Shown: positions 25,484 through 36,728, counted from the first letter of the stretch. The stretch is DNA of 64,000 nt from Rhodothermales bacterium (GCA_041391505.1 JAWKNW010000003.1:1-64000), one strand, 5' to 3'. Notes: generated by a model not told the origin, from the letters alone. Made by a program: numbers and translations.

Positions 25484-25787
25484 AATCTTTATCCATTGAT
25501 TGAAGAGTCGATTTCCAGGGTCCGGCGTGGGACGAGTCCCGGTGAGCCCGCCGAACCGGGTTATATCTTAGGGCGGATTCGAGGGGACTCTCAATGGATC
25601 CGGGTACAGCGAGTGGGTACAGAAACGGATACATTCTCGCCGGCCTGCTTTATGTAGGAATCGTCTTACTTGCCGGCGTTTTGTCGGCTTACAGGAGGAG
25701 CAAACGGGCGACTACACAGCGATCCAGGGCCGGTGGGTATCCTTTAGCCGTTCTTCGTGTCCATCCACCCGAACACACCCATCTGCC
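25484..25787. other. Divergent intergenic region with regulatory box
   Basis: Lies between the minus-strand small membrane gene and the plus-strand atypical regulator gene. It holds the TGTAGG/CTTACT repeat at 25653-25670 and an AT-richer stretch near 25480-25500. No gene is seen. Confidence 0.5.
25653..25670. promoter_or_regulatory. Candidate LuxR-type regulator box, copy e (TGTAGG-AATCGT-CTTACT)
   Basis: The inverted repeat has two mismatches and the same 6-6-6 geometry. It lies between divergent genes, so it could act on the membrane-protein operon (start 25483) or on the atypical regulator (start 25788, centre about 126 bp away). Confidence 0.5.
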
Positions 25788-26423
25788 ATGACGCGTCTGC
25801 TTGTTGCCGAACCGACTTCCTTCAAAGGTGACCTGATCGCAACCGCGCTGGACGCCGAAGCCTGGTGCCGCGTTGTCGGGATCGTCACGGATCTCGCGCA
25901 CATCGATGTGGAGGCCCGAAAGGTCGACGTCGTGCTCCTCAGCATGGCGTTCTCGCCGGGCGATGCGCTGGACGCCACGCGCAAGCTGGTGGCATCGGAG
26001 CCCGGCATCCGGGTCATCGCGATCGGCATTCCGGATTCCGAGCCGGCGATCCTGCACGCCATCGAGGCCGGCGCCTCGGGATACGTCCTCGAGACCGACT
26101 CCCTGGAGAAACTGCGCAACGTGGTTCGATCCGTGTCCGACCACGACGCGTACGCGGCGCCGAACATCGTCGCAGTGATGATGCGCCGGCTGCGCGAGCG
26201 GGTCTTCGCCCCGCTGACGCCCCCCGACGAACGCCGCTTCGACGAGTTGACGGAGCGTGAACACGAGATCCTGCACCTGCTGGCGGCGGGGCTCTCGAAC
26301 CGGGCCATCGCGGAACGGCTCTTTATCGAATACGGCACCGTGAAAAATCACGTGCACAACATCCTCAACAAACTGGGTGTCGGGAGCCGGCACGAGGCCG
26401 CGACGTGCCTAGCCTATGCCTGA
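25788..26423 (+). CDS. Atypical LuxR-family regulator with a degenerate receiver domain
   Basis: A 211-residue protein of NarL layout. The receiver fold (1-120) has lost the phosphorylation site: the acidic pair is Ala-Glu (LLVAEPTSF), the acceptor Asp is Ser52 (DVVLLSMAF), and the switch Lys is Glu (GYVLETDS). The LuxR helix-turn-helix (about 150-207) is intact, with LTEREHEILHLLAAGLSN and then IAERLFIEYGTVKNHVHNI. It must be controlled by something other than phosphorylation, such as a ligand, partner binding or abundance. It lies at the end of the stress island and is followed by a bidirectional terminator. Confidence 0.9.
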   Translation: MTRLLVAEPTSFKGDLIATALDAEAWCRVVGIVTDLAHIDVEARKVDVVLLSMAFSPGDALDATRKLVASEPGIRVIAIGIPDSEPAILHAIEAGASGYVLETDSLEKLRNVVRSVSDHDAYAAPNIVAVMMRRLRERVFAPLTPPDERRFDELTEREHEILHLLAAGLSNRAIAERLFIEYGTVKNHVHNILNKLGVGSRHEAATCLAYA

Positions 26424-26490
26424 CCTCGGACTGAAAACAACGATCCGCCCCCCGCGGACATGACATAGATCTACGTGCCAACGTTGAGCT

Positions 26491-26526
26491 AAAAAGGCTC
26501 GCGCTCCGTAAAGCGCGAGCCTTTTT
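26491..26526. terminator. Bidirectional rho-independent terminator
   Basis: AAAAAGGCTCGCGCT (26491-26505) pairs perfectly with 26511-26525, a 15-bp stem flanked by A5 and T6. It lies between the convergent regulator and GH3 genes and can end both. Confidence 0.95.
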
Positions 26527-26572
26527 TATGGCATCGGAAGTACCGGACTTCCCCGGGCGGGTGGAAGCGTCC

Positions 26573-28843
26573 TCAATGCGTCAGTTCGAACCGCGCCTCG
26601 AGCCCTTGGACGCTCGACGGCCCTGCATAGACCGTGAACCAGCCGGGCTCGACGGTCCAGGCATCGTCGAGCCCCCAGAACCGCAGGTCTTCCGGCCGCA
26701 ACACAAACGTCACCGTCCGTCGCTCGCCCGGAGCCAGCTCGATGCGCTGGAAACCTTTCAGCTCCCGGACCGGCCGCGTGACACTGGCGGCTTCGTCGCG
26801 GACGTAGAGCTGCACCACCTCGGCGCCGGCGCGCGTCCCCGTGTTCGTCACCTCCACCGAAACCGTCAGCGCGTCGCGCAGACCGATGCGGGGTGCGCTC
26901 AGGGCGAGGCGGTCGTAGGCAAAGGTCGTGTAGCTGAGGCCGAAGCCGAACGGATAGAGGGGCGTCCAGTCGACGTCCACGTATTTCGAATTGTATTTGT
27001 GCGCCGTGGTCGGCGGGCGTCCCGTCGGTTTCAGGTTGTAATACAGGGGTTCCTGGCCTGTCGCCCGCGGGAAGGTGACCGGCAGTTTGCCGCTCGGATT
27101 GGCGTCGCCGAAGAGGATATCCGCCACGGCGTGCCCCATCTCGACCCCGAGTTGCCAGGTGACGAGGATGGCCGGCGCGGCGTCGGCCAGGTAGGGGATG
27201 GCCAGCGGCCGGCCGTTGGTGAGGAGGACGACCAGCGGCTTGCCGCCGGCGGCCTCGATGACGCGGCGGGCCAGCGTTTCCTGCGCGCCGGGCAGCCCGA
27301 TGTCCGCCCGGCTCGTGGCCTCGCCGGCCAGCTCCCGGTGCTCGCCCAGGACCAGCACGATCACATCGGACGACCGCGCCAGCGCCACGGCGGCGTCGTG
27401 CCCGCTCGTGTCGGTGTCCAGCATGGCGGCCACGGCCTGCTCGAAGCTGCCCCCGACGACGGGCGGATACCCCGGTTCGAACCGGACGTCGGCGCCCGGG
27501 AGCGCCTCCCGGATGCCGGCGAGAATCGGAATGGCGTCTTCCTTCCGCCCGCTCAGCACCCACGAACCCAGCGCGGAGAGGGAATCCGAGGCGAGCGCCC
27601 CGATCACGGCTACCCTGCCCGGCGTCCTCGACAGCGGCAGCACGTCGCCGTCGTTCTTGAGCATGACGATGGATTGGGTAGCGATGGCGCGGGCGGCCCG
27701 GCGATGCGCCGGCGTGAGCGTCCGCTCCACCTCGCGGACCGGGTCGTTGTAGCGGTACGGATCGGCGAAAAGGCCGGCCCGGTATTTGGCCCGCAGCACA
27801 CGCCGCACCGCTTCGTCGAGCACGGGCATCGGGAGCGCCCCGGAAGCGACCAGCGGCGGGAGGTTGCGCATGTAGATGCCGTCCACCATGCTCATATCCA
27901 CCCCGGCCATCATCGCCCGCCGGCCGGCTTCGGCGCTGTCCGCCGCGATGCCGTGGTTCATCAGCTCGAAGATCGAGGTATAGTCCGACACCACAAAACC
28001 GCCAAATCCCCACTCCTTGCGGAGGATTTCGGTGAGGAGGTGGTGGTTGGCGGTAGCGGGCACGCCGCCGAGATCGTTGAAGCCGGACATGAGGGACTGC
28101 ACGCTGGCGTCGACGGCCGCCTGGAAGGGCGGGAGATACACGTCGCGCAGGGTGCGTTCGCTGATATCGGTCGCGTTGTATTCGCGGCCGGCCTCGGCGG
28201 CCCCGTAGGCGGCGAAGTGTTTGGCGGTCGCGAGCACCGTCGAGTCGGCGCTCAAGCCGGCCAGCGTCGTCCCCTGGAAGCCGCGTACGCGCGCCTCCGC
28301 GATGCGGCTGCCGAGGTAGGTATCTTCGCCGGCGCCCTCGGCGATGCGTCCCCAGCGGGCGTCGCGGGCGATATCGACCATCGGCGCAAACGTCCACTGG
28401 ATGCCGGCGGCCGACGCCTCGACGGCGGCGATACGCGCGCCGCGTTCGATGGCCTCCAGGTTCCAGCTCGCCGCCTCTCCGAGCGGCACGGGAAACACCG
28501 TGCGGTGTCCGTGAATGACGTCGGCGCCGAACAGGATGGGAATCCCCAGCCGCGACTCCTCGACGGCGATCCGCTGGAGGCGTTTCGTCGTCTCGGCGCC
28601 AAAAATGTTAAAGAACGAGCCGACCCGGCCGGCGCGGATTTCCCCTTCGTTGGTCGGCGACACCCACGGGCCCGTCGACGTCCATTCCCCCGGATACTGC
28701 GTGAGTTGCCCCAGCTTCTCCTCCACCGTCATGCGGGCGAGGAGTTGCTCTACGAAGGCGCGTTCCGCCTGCATGTCGTACGCCGGCTGTGCGGCGGCCG
28801 GGACGGCGGCGATGGCGAACGCGAGAACGATCCATCGTTTCAT
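26573..28843 (-). CDS. bglX: Glycoside hydrolase family 3 beta-glucosidase, exported
   Basis: A 756-residue GH3 enzyme with a signal peptide (residues 1-19). The N-terminal TIM barrel holds KHF (208-210) and the nucleophile Asp287 in GFGGFVVSDYTS. The alpha/beta sandwich (about 390-590) includes VLVLGEHRELAGEATSRAD. A C-terminal fibronectin-III-like domain (about 660-756) is present, giving the BglX arrangement. It should release glucose or related sugars from beta-glucosides in the periplasm. The start has an unusually complete ribosome-binding site (GGAGGTGA) 7-8 nt upstream. Divergent from the GH63-like gene. Confidence 0.93.
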   Translation of the reverse strand: MKRWIVLAFAIAAVPAAAQPAYDMQAERAFVEQLLARMTVEEKLGQLTQYPGEWTSTGPWVSPTNEGEIRAGRVGSFFNIFGAETTKRLQRIAVEESRLGIPILFGADVIHGHRTVFPVPLGEAASWNLEAIERGARIAAVEASAAGIQWTFAPMVDIARDARWGRIAEGAGEDTYLGSRIAEARVRGFQGTTLAGLSADSTVLATAKHFAAYGAAEAGREYNATDISERTLRDVYLPPFQAAVDASVQSLMSGFNDLGGVPATANHHLLTEILRKEWGFGGFVVSDYTSIFELMNHGIAADSAEAGRRAMMAGVDMSMVDGIYMRNLPPLVASGALPMPVLDEAVRRVLRAKYRAGLFADPYRYNDPVREVERTLTPAHRRAARAIATQSIVMLKNDGDVLPLSRTPGRVAVIGALASDSLSALGSWVLSGRKEDAIPILAGIREALPGADVRFEPGYPPVVGGSFEQAVAAMLDTDTSGHDAAVALARSSDVIVLVLGEHRELAGEATSRADIGLPGAQETLARRVIEAAGGKPLVVLLTNGRPLAIPYLADAAPAILVTWQLGVEMGHAVADILFGDANPSGKLPVTFPRATGQEPLYYNLKPTGRPPTTAHKYNSKYVDVDWTPLYPFGFGLSYTTFAYDRLALSAPRIGLRDALTVSVEVTNTGTRAGAEVVQLYVRDEAASVTRPVRELKGFQRIELAPGERRTVTFVLRPEDLRFWGLDDAWTVEPGWFTVYAGPSSVQGLEARFELTH

Positions 28844-29278
28844 GTGATCACCTCCCTGTCGAGGTTACGCGTGTGGTAAAGCATCGCACGATCAGACGGC
28901 GACGCCTCCTGCAATCTACGGGTAAATACGGGACGTTACGTATCGTGAGCGAGGTGATCCCGGGATGCAGGATACAGGATGCAGGATGTTTATCGGAAAA
29001 ACCGTGCGTTCGATCGTGATCCTGCAGCCCTGTATCCTCCATCGGAAGACCGGAGGCTATGGTGGGTAAGAGCAGTTATGCGATTGATTTTGCCGGGCCG
29101 GCGCCCCCACGGCGACCGACGGAGTTGACACGATCTTTGCCGGAGCCGGGCCTGTCCTCTCCCCGAATACCGGGGCGGAAAAACAAACGCTTCCGAAAAC
29201 AGGTTAGAGCGGAGCGTTTCATCGTGCCGGCCCGCCCCGGGGTATCCGGCCCTTTTCTGTCACCCGATTTTTTTGACG
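28844..29278. other. Divergent intergenic region, GH3 / GH63-like
   Basis: These 435 bp hold no gene I can support. They include the GH3 ribosome-binding site and an imperfect inverted repeat: ATACAGG-ATGCAGGAT near 28971-28987 is complementary to 29019-29036, with about 31 nt between the arms. Tandem GGATGCAGGATACAGGATGC units lie in the left arm. Confidence 0.5.
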
Positions 29279-31999
<2,721 letters not shown>

Positions 32000-32077
32000 G
32001 TAGACACCCTGCTTCGCCTGCGAAGCCCCCAAAACCGGTTCACCTCTTCTCCTCATCCTATCCTGCAGAAGAAAACC

Positions 32078-32374
32078 ATGATCAAGAAACAAGCAATCAA
32101 AAAGAGCGGAGAGGTCAAAGTGACCTTCACGCTGCCCGCCGGGCACCCGCACGGCCCCTCCTCCGTCGTCGGCGACTTCAACGGTTGGGATCCGCTCAAG
32201 AACCCGTTCGCAAAGCGGAGCAACGGCACGTTCAGCACGAGCGTCACGCTCGGCGCCGGCGAGCGGCACCACTTCCGCTACCTCGGCGATGGGAACACCT
32301 GGTTCGACGAGCCGGAAGCAGACGGGCACGAGTCGACGGGACACGGCACGCATAACTGCGTACTGTTGACCTGA
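32078..32374 (+). CDS. Stand-alone CBM48 (glycogen-binding/isoamylase N-terminal) domain protein
   Basis: A 98-residue single-domain protein. The CBM48/AMPK-beta fold is visible in VVGDFNGWDPLKNPF, FSTSVTLGAGERHHFRYL and WFDEPEADGHESTGHGTHN. CBM48 binds alpha-glucans and normally sits in front of a branching or debranching catalytic domain; here there is none. No signal peptide is present. Its place just after a cytoplasmic glucosidase suggests that it targets or regulates alpha-glucan metabolism. Confidence 0.88.
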   Translation: MIKKQAIKKSGEVKVTFTLPAGHPHGPSSVVGDFNGWDPLKNPFAKRSNGTFSTSVTLGAGERHHFRYLGDGNTWFDEPEADGHESTGHGTHNCVLLT

Positions 32375-32413
32375 CACGAAGGGCAAGCCGGCGCTCGCGG
32401 CGGGCATGGCGTA

Positions 32414-33358
32414 TCAGCTCACGCCGTACGTCTCGGCCCACTTGATCAGCGCCGCCCGGGCCTCCTCCGACAGGCGCTCGGGGAAGCGGACGTCGATCTT
32501 GACGAGCATGTCGCCGCGCCCCTTCTCCGTTTTGATGCCCTGACCGCGCAGGCGCAGGGTTTTGCCGACCTGTAGCCCGGCGGGGATGGCCATCTTCACC
32601 GAGCGTCCGTACGGGTCGGTGACGACCCGGCTCGCGCCGGTCACGGCATCGATCAGCCCGATCGTCTCGGTGACGAGCACGTCGTTGCCTTTGCGCTCGA
32701 ATCGCGGGTGCGGGCTAACCTCGAATCGGATATAGAGGTCGCCGCGCCCGCCCGCGCCGGCCTGGCCGCGCCCCTTGAGGCGAATCTTGAATCCATTGTC
32801 GACGCCTTCCGGCACGTCGATGCGCACCGTGTCGCCGTCGGGCAGGGAGATTTCCCGCTTGCCGCCCCGCAGGGCTTCGTCGAACGTCAGCGGCAGGACC
32901 GACTCGATGTCGGCTCCGGGCGCGCGGCGCGGCCGCCGGCCGCCGGACGGTTCGGCGCGCTGTTGCGCAAAAAATTGATCGAACAGATCGGAGAACCCTT
33001 CGAAGCCGCTGCCGGCGTCCGAGTAAGGGGTGTCCCCCGAAGTATCGAACCGGACATAAGCCCCGTCGGGCGTGCGGTAGAAGCCTCGCTGCCCCCCATC
33101 GCCCGCGTAGGGGTTGCCGGCGAAGCCGGCGTAGGGGTTCTTGCGCAGCGTGTCGTATTGCTTCCGCTTCTCGGGGTCGCCGAGTACGTCGTAGGCTTCC
33201 TGAATCTCCTTGAAGCGCTCCTCCGCGCCGGCCTTTCCCGGGTTTTTGTCGGGATGATGCTGACGCGCCAGTTTACGATAAGCCTTCTTGATGGCATCGG
33301 CGTCGGCGTCCTCCGAGACGCCCAGCACGGTATAGTAGTTCTTGTCTGCCACGGCCAT
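32414..33358 (-). CDS. DnaJ/CbpA-type co-chaperone
   Basis: A 314-residue J-protein. The J domain (about 4-70) has YYTVLGVSEDADADAIKKAY and the essential HPD in QHHPDKNPG. A Gly/Phe-rich linker follows. The DnaJ C-terminal substrate-binding domains span about 130-310, and there is no zinc-finger CxxCxGxG region, which makes it CbpA-like. The start at 33358 (MAVADKNYY) is chosen over an upstream in-frame ATG because it begins at the J domain. It follows the Hsp20 gene by 90 bp on the same strand, making a small heat-shock operon. Confidence 0.92.
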   Translation of the reverse strand: MAVADKNYYTVLGVSEDADADAIKKAYRKLARQHHPDKNPGKAGAEERFKEIQEAYDVLGDPEKRKQYDTLRKNPYAGFAGNPYAGDGGQRGFYRTPDGAYVRFDTSGDTPYSDAGSGFEGFSDLFDQFFAQQRAEPSGGRRPRRAPGADIESVLPLTFDEALRGGKREISLPDGDTVRIDVPEGVDNGFKIRLKGRGQAGAGGRGDLYIRFEVSPHPRFERKGNDVLVTETIGLIDAVTGASRVVTDPYGRSVKMAIPAGLQVGKTLRLRGQGIKTEKGRGDMLVKIDVRFPERLSEEARAALIKWAETYGVS

Positions 33359-33448
33359 ACCTGTCACCTTATCGTATGTGGGGCCGAATGCGCCCCGCCC
33401 GGATCCGTCCGGGCAGGGCGCTACTTCCAGCATGGAGGATATCAGCCC

Positions 33449-33877
33449 TTAAGATACGCTAATCCGAACCGGCTTGCTGCCCTCCGCTCTGGGCACGTCG
33501 AGATGCAGGACGCCCTGGTTCATCGTGGCCTTGATGGCCGCGGCGTCGACGTCCGTCGTGAACCGGATCGTGCGCGAGAAGGCGCCGCTCCAGCGTTCGT
33601 TGCGTACGAGTTCGTCCTTCTTCTCCGCATGGGCATGCGCACGCGTCCCGCTCAGCGTCAGCGTGTCGCCCTCGAACACGATTTCGATGTCCTTCTTGCT
33701 CAGGCCCGGCAGATCGACATCGATCCCGAACCCTTCGTTCGTCTCGACGATGTCGATTCGGGGCGACCACGTCGTGTTGCCGTTCTCCCCGAACACGGGG
33801 CGACCCAACGCGCGGTTGAACAGACGATCGATTTCGGGGCGGCGGGTTACCGGCGCAAAGTGAAGTACTCCATTCAT
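33449..33877 (-). CDS. Hsp20/alpha-crystallin small heat-shock protein
   Basis: A 142-residue small heat-shock protein. The alpha-crystallin domain (about 40-140) contains WSPRIDIVETNEGFGIDVDL, PGLSKKDIEIVFEGDTLTLSG and the closing GVLHLDVPRAE. The usual C-terminal I-x-I/V motif appears as VRISVS. It holds unfolding proteins for refolding by the DnaK/DnaJ system, consistent with the J-protein gene directly downstream. Divergent from the SDR gene, with operator-like palindromes between them. Confidence 0.93.
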   Translation of the reverse strand: MNGVLHFAPVTRRPEIDRLFNRALGRPVFGENGNTTWSPRIDIVETNEGFGIDVDLPGLSKKDIEIVFEGDTLTLSGTRAHAHAEKKDELVRNERWSGAFSRTIRFTTDVDAAAIKATMNQGVLHLDVPRAEGSKPVRISVS

Positions 33878-34197
33878 GGCTTGATCCTCCAGTATTGGAT
33901 GGTTATCAGATTTACGCGAGGGGTGTTCGCCTCCCGGTGCGGGAGGGTCTCGCGTTCGTAACCAGGACGAAGAGAAGGCCGTGCCAGCGCGTTTTTTCGG
34001 TCAGATTTTCAGTCCGACCCCGGAATTCTGTCAGCCCCGGCCCTGCCGCGCCGATCGATCTGGCAGCGGCCCTGACGATGTGAACAGCCCGCCCCGCCCT
34101 CTTCCGGTGACAAGATGACAACGCCTGCCAGATCGGTCTGGCATGTCGGGGCCGGGCTGCGTTATCTTCCCCGCGCCTCACCAAACGACCAGCAGCA
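33878..34197. other. Divergent intergenic region, hsp20 / SDR
   Basis: These 320 bp have no supportable gene. They contain CGATCTGGCAG (34056-34066), exactly complementary to 34125-34135, and the palindrome at 34127-34142. The outer parts (about 34031-34045 and 34147-34160) are also roughly complementary. Confidence 0.5.
34127..34142. promoter_or_regulatory. Operator-like palindrome GCCAGA-TCGG-TCTGGC
   Basis: A perfect 6-4-6 dyad 56 bp before the SDR start, with a further GATCTGGCAG half-copy at 34057-34066. It could be a repressor site for the SDR gene or part of a larger hairpin. Confidence 0.35.
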
Positions 34198-34962
34198 ATG
34201 GACACAGCGCATCGGCTCGACGGGAACGTCGCCATCGTCACCGGCGCGAGCCGGGGCATCGGCGCGGCGATCGCCGCCGCCCTCGCCGAGCGGGGCGCCC
34301 GCGTCGTCGTCAGCAGCCGGAGCCAGGAATCCGTCGACCGCGTCGCGTCGGCGCTGCGCGATCGGGGCCTGGAGGCGGCCGGCATCGCCTGCCACGCCGG
34401 CCGGCCGGATCAGCTCGCCGGGCTCGTCGAACAGACGGTCGCCGCGTTCGGCGGGATCGACATCCTGATCAACAACGCCGCCACGAATCCGGTCTTCGCG
34501 CCCCTGCTCGACACGAGCCCGGAAGCGTTCGACAAGATCCTGGACGTCAACCTGAAGGGCCCACTCGAACTGTGCAAGCTGGTGTACCCCCACATGAAGG
34601 CGCGGGGCGCGGGATCCATCGTGAACATCAGTTCGATCGCCGGCCTGCGGCCCGAGCCGGGTCTCGGCGGCTACAGCATCAGCAAGGCGGCGCTCCAGAT
34701 GATGACGCAGGCGCTGGCCGTGGAATGGACGCCCGTCGGCATCCGGGTCAACGCCGTCTGCCCCGGCATCATCCAGACGAAGTTCAGCGAAGCGCTCTGG
34801 ACCGACCCGGCCATGAAGCAGCGGCTCGACGAACAGGTGCCGGCGCGACGGATCGGCCAGCCCGAGGAGGTCGCCGGCCTGGTCGTCTTCCTCGCCTCCG
34901 ACGCGGCCCGCTACTGCACCGGCGGGGTTTATACGGTGGATGGGGGGTATACGCTGGTTTGA
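34198..34962 (+). CDS. SDR-family NAD(P)-dependent oxidoreductase
   Basis: A 254-residue classical short-chain dehydrogenase. It shows the cofactor motif VTGASRGIG (about 14-22), NNAA at about 96-99, the catalytic Ser in VNISSIAG and Tyr/Lys in YSISK, and the C-terminal YTVDGGY. It is most like the glucose 1-dehydrogenase/3-oxoacyl-ACP reductase group; the substrate cannot be fixed. Arg after the glycine motif (SSRSQES) suggests NADP preference. A monocistronic-looking gene divergent from the hsp20 operon. Confidence 0.92.
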   Translation: MDTAHRLDGNVAIVTGASRGIGAAIAAALAERGARVVVSSRSQESVDRVASALRDRGLEAAGIACHAGRPDQLAGLVEQTVAAFGGIDILINNAATNPVFAPLLDTSPEAFDKILDVNLKGPLELCKLVYPHMKARGAGSIVNISSIAGLRPEPGLGGYSISKAALQMMTQALAVEWTPVGIRVNAVCPGIIQTKFSEALWTDPAMKQRLDEQVPARRIGQPEEVAGLVVFLASDAARYCTGGVYTVDGGYTLV

Positions 34963-35392
34963 AATGGGGTCCCTGGACATCGGTCACTGGTCATTAGTCA
35001 TCGGTCACTGATGCGAATCAGCCGTTGAAACGTTCAGCAAAAAGAAATGTCATCTCGACCGAAACCCCCGCGTACGCGGGGGGAAGCGGAGAGACCTCCT
35101 TATGCCGAGCACTGCGCCTTTGAGGATGCGGCCGCGTCGTGATCTCCAAATGACATTCAAAAGCCCATGTTAAGGAGATCTCTCCGCTCCAATGCCGGCA
35201 AGCCGGCGTCTTCGGTAGAGATGACATTATTTTGGGACATTTTGCCCTAATTCAACTACGTATTGGCATCATGGGTCATTGGTCACTGGGAAAGATGGAA
35301 AGCTGTGCAACTCCCACCCCGGTGACCAATGACAAATGACCAACATCCCCCCTTTGCCCTCAATCCTCAACACGCATCACGCTGACCTCCAT
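34963..35392. other. Gene-free region with palindromic repeats
   Basis: Holds MITE-like copy 1 (35047-35227). It also carries a second palindrome made of GTCATTGGTCAC (35275-35286) and its complement (35322-35333). Short GGTCACTGGTCATTAGTCAT-like units surround both. No gene is seen. Confidence 0.6.
35047..35227. repeat. MITE-like palindromic element, copy 1
   Basis: The ends ATGTCATCTCGACCGA and TCGGTAGAGATGACAT are complementary at 15 of 16 positions. The inner block AGCGGAGAGACCTCCTTA (35085-35102) pairs with the right arm. Small nested palindromes (CCCCGCGTACGCGGGG, GCCGGCAAGCCGGC) sit inside. It shares these modules with the copy at 39872-40001. There is no coding capacity, so it would be a non-autonomous element. 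Confidence 0.75.
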
Positions 35393-36187
35393 ATGAACCT
35401 CGCCCATATCCGCGATACCGCTGTCGACATCGTCGCCGAGGCGCGCTCCGGCATCCTCTCGCACGTCGAGGCCGGATTTTCATTCGAGAAAAAGGCCGAC
35501 AACAGCTTCGTGACGGCGGCTGACCTGGACGCCGAACGCCTCATCCGGAGACGCCTCGCGGAGCATTTTCCCGATCACGGCATCGTCGGCGAGGAGTTCG
35601 ACGCGGCCGCCAGCCAGGGCGCCTACACCTGGGTGATCGATCCGATCGACGGCACGCACAGTTTCCGGCACGGCATCCCGCTCTACGGCACCATGCTGGC
35701 ACTGCTCGACGGCGACACGCCGATCGTCTCCGTCATCGACCTCGCCGGCATCGGGCGGTGCTACGCCGCCGCAAAGGGGCATGGGAGCACGTGCAACGGC
35801 CGGCCCATCCGCCTCAGCGATCTCTCGGGCGATCAAAAAATCGAAGACGAAGTGATCGCCCTCGGCGAGCGGAAGCAGTTCGTGAGTTGCGGCCTCGAGC
35901 GGGTGTATGACACGCTGATGACCGGCCACGCGCACGCCCGCACGTATTGCGACTGTTTCGGCCACGCCCTCGCCGCGGAGGGGTCGGCCGGCGCGATGGT
36001 GGACTACAACATCCGCATCTGGGACAGCGTGGCCTCGGTGTTGCTCGTCGAGGAAGCCGGCGGTCGCGCGGTGTGCGTCGGCACCCGCGGCGAAGGCACC
36101 GAGAAGCGCTACGACTGGGTCTTCGGCAAGCCGGCGATGGTGGCGTGGGTGATGGAGACGTGCGGGATGGAGCAGATCGCAGCTTAA
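35393..36187 (+). CDS. Inositol monophosphatase-family phosphatase (histidinol-phosphatase-like)
   Basis: A 264-residue Mg-dependent phosphatase. The start at 35393 is preferred over 35336 because the family fold begins with NLAHIRDTAVDIV. Metal ligands are seen in GEEFD, VIDPIDGTHSF (the DPIDGT signature) and IRIWDSVASV. The FVTAADLDAE motif is present. Members hydrolyse inositol phosphates, histidinol phosphate or PAP; the compact sequence around the signature is compatible with the histidinol-phosphatase HisN group, but I cannot decide between them. Confidence 0.9.
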   Translation: MNLAHIRDTAVDIVAEARSGILSHVEAGFSFEKKADNSFVTAADLDAERLIRRRLAEHFPDHGIVGEEFDAAASQGAYTWVIDPIDGTHSFRHGIPLYGTMLALLDGDTPIVSVIDLAGIGRCYAAAKGHGSTCNGRPIRLSDLSGDQKIEDEVIALGERKQFVSCGLERVYDTLMTGHAHARTYCDCFGHALAAEGSAGAMVDYNIRIWDSVASVLLVEEAGGRAVCVGTRGEGTEKRYDWVFGKPAMVAWVMETCGMEQIAA

Positions 36188-36275
36188 GCGACTTCCCCTT
36201 CCTGGCTCTCATTCAGACATAAGGGAACGGTCCATGACGCAACCTCACCGGGTCACGCCATGGACCGCATGCCCG

Positions 36276-36728
36276 TTACTTCACTTCGACGTAATCGGTA
36301 TAGTCCTGATAGGGGTCCTCGAGAAAGAAGTCGGACAGCCTTTGCATCGTCTCCTGACACTCGGCACACGCTTCGAATACCTGCTGCCAGCTACCCGGGT
36401 TTTCACTGTTATAATACCAGGTTCTTGCCTGCTCCGACTTGAATTCCTGATACCAGACATATCCACCCGTATTCTTCCCGCGATCGCCTTTCATCAGCAT
36501 AACGCTGCCCACGTGATAGTACTGGTCGGCAACCGGGAGAAATTCCTCCAGCCAGTATCGCTCAAAGTCCTCGGAAGAGACGCCTTCCTTGAGCGTCATA
36601 TAGCGTATCGCCATGACTTTTTTAACCGCGGCCGTTTCAGGCGTATCCATGTCGGCAGGGTGATCAAGATACGTCCAACCTGCGATGGCCAGCGTGGCGA
36701 TTGCGAGCAATAGGATCGTTTTTTTCAT
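36276..36728 (-). CDS. Exported small protein, paralogue of the lipoprotein at 38179
   Basis: A 150-residue protein starting at 36728, where a signal peptide or membrane anchor begins (MKKTILLLAIATLAIAGW). The mature part aligns with the product at 38179-38655: MAIRYMTLKEGVSSEDFERY, then EEFLP, then a glycine turn and QEFKSEQARTWYYN. The pattern resembles a dimeric ferredoxin-like alpha/beta barrel (EthD/Dabb-like), but I do not recognise a named family. The two genes flank a repeat-rich block, so they may come from a local duplication. Confidence 0.65.
   Translation of the reverse strand: MKKTILLLAIATLAIAGWTYLDHPADMDTPETAAVKKVMAIRYMTLKEGVSSEDFERYWLEEFLPVADQYYHVGSVMLMKGDRGKNTGGYVWYQEFKSEQARTWYYNSENPGSWQQVFEACAECQETMQRLSDFFLEDPYQDYTDYVEVK

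Noticed and set aside
25594..25791. Short plus-strand frame over the divergent intergenic region
   Set aside because: It overlaps a regulatory box and the start of the atypical regulator gene, has no ribosome-binding site and matches no family.
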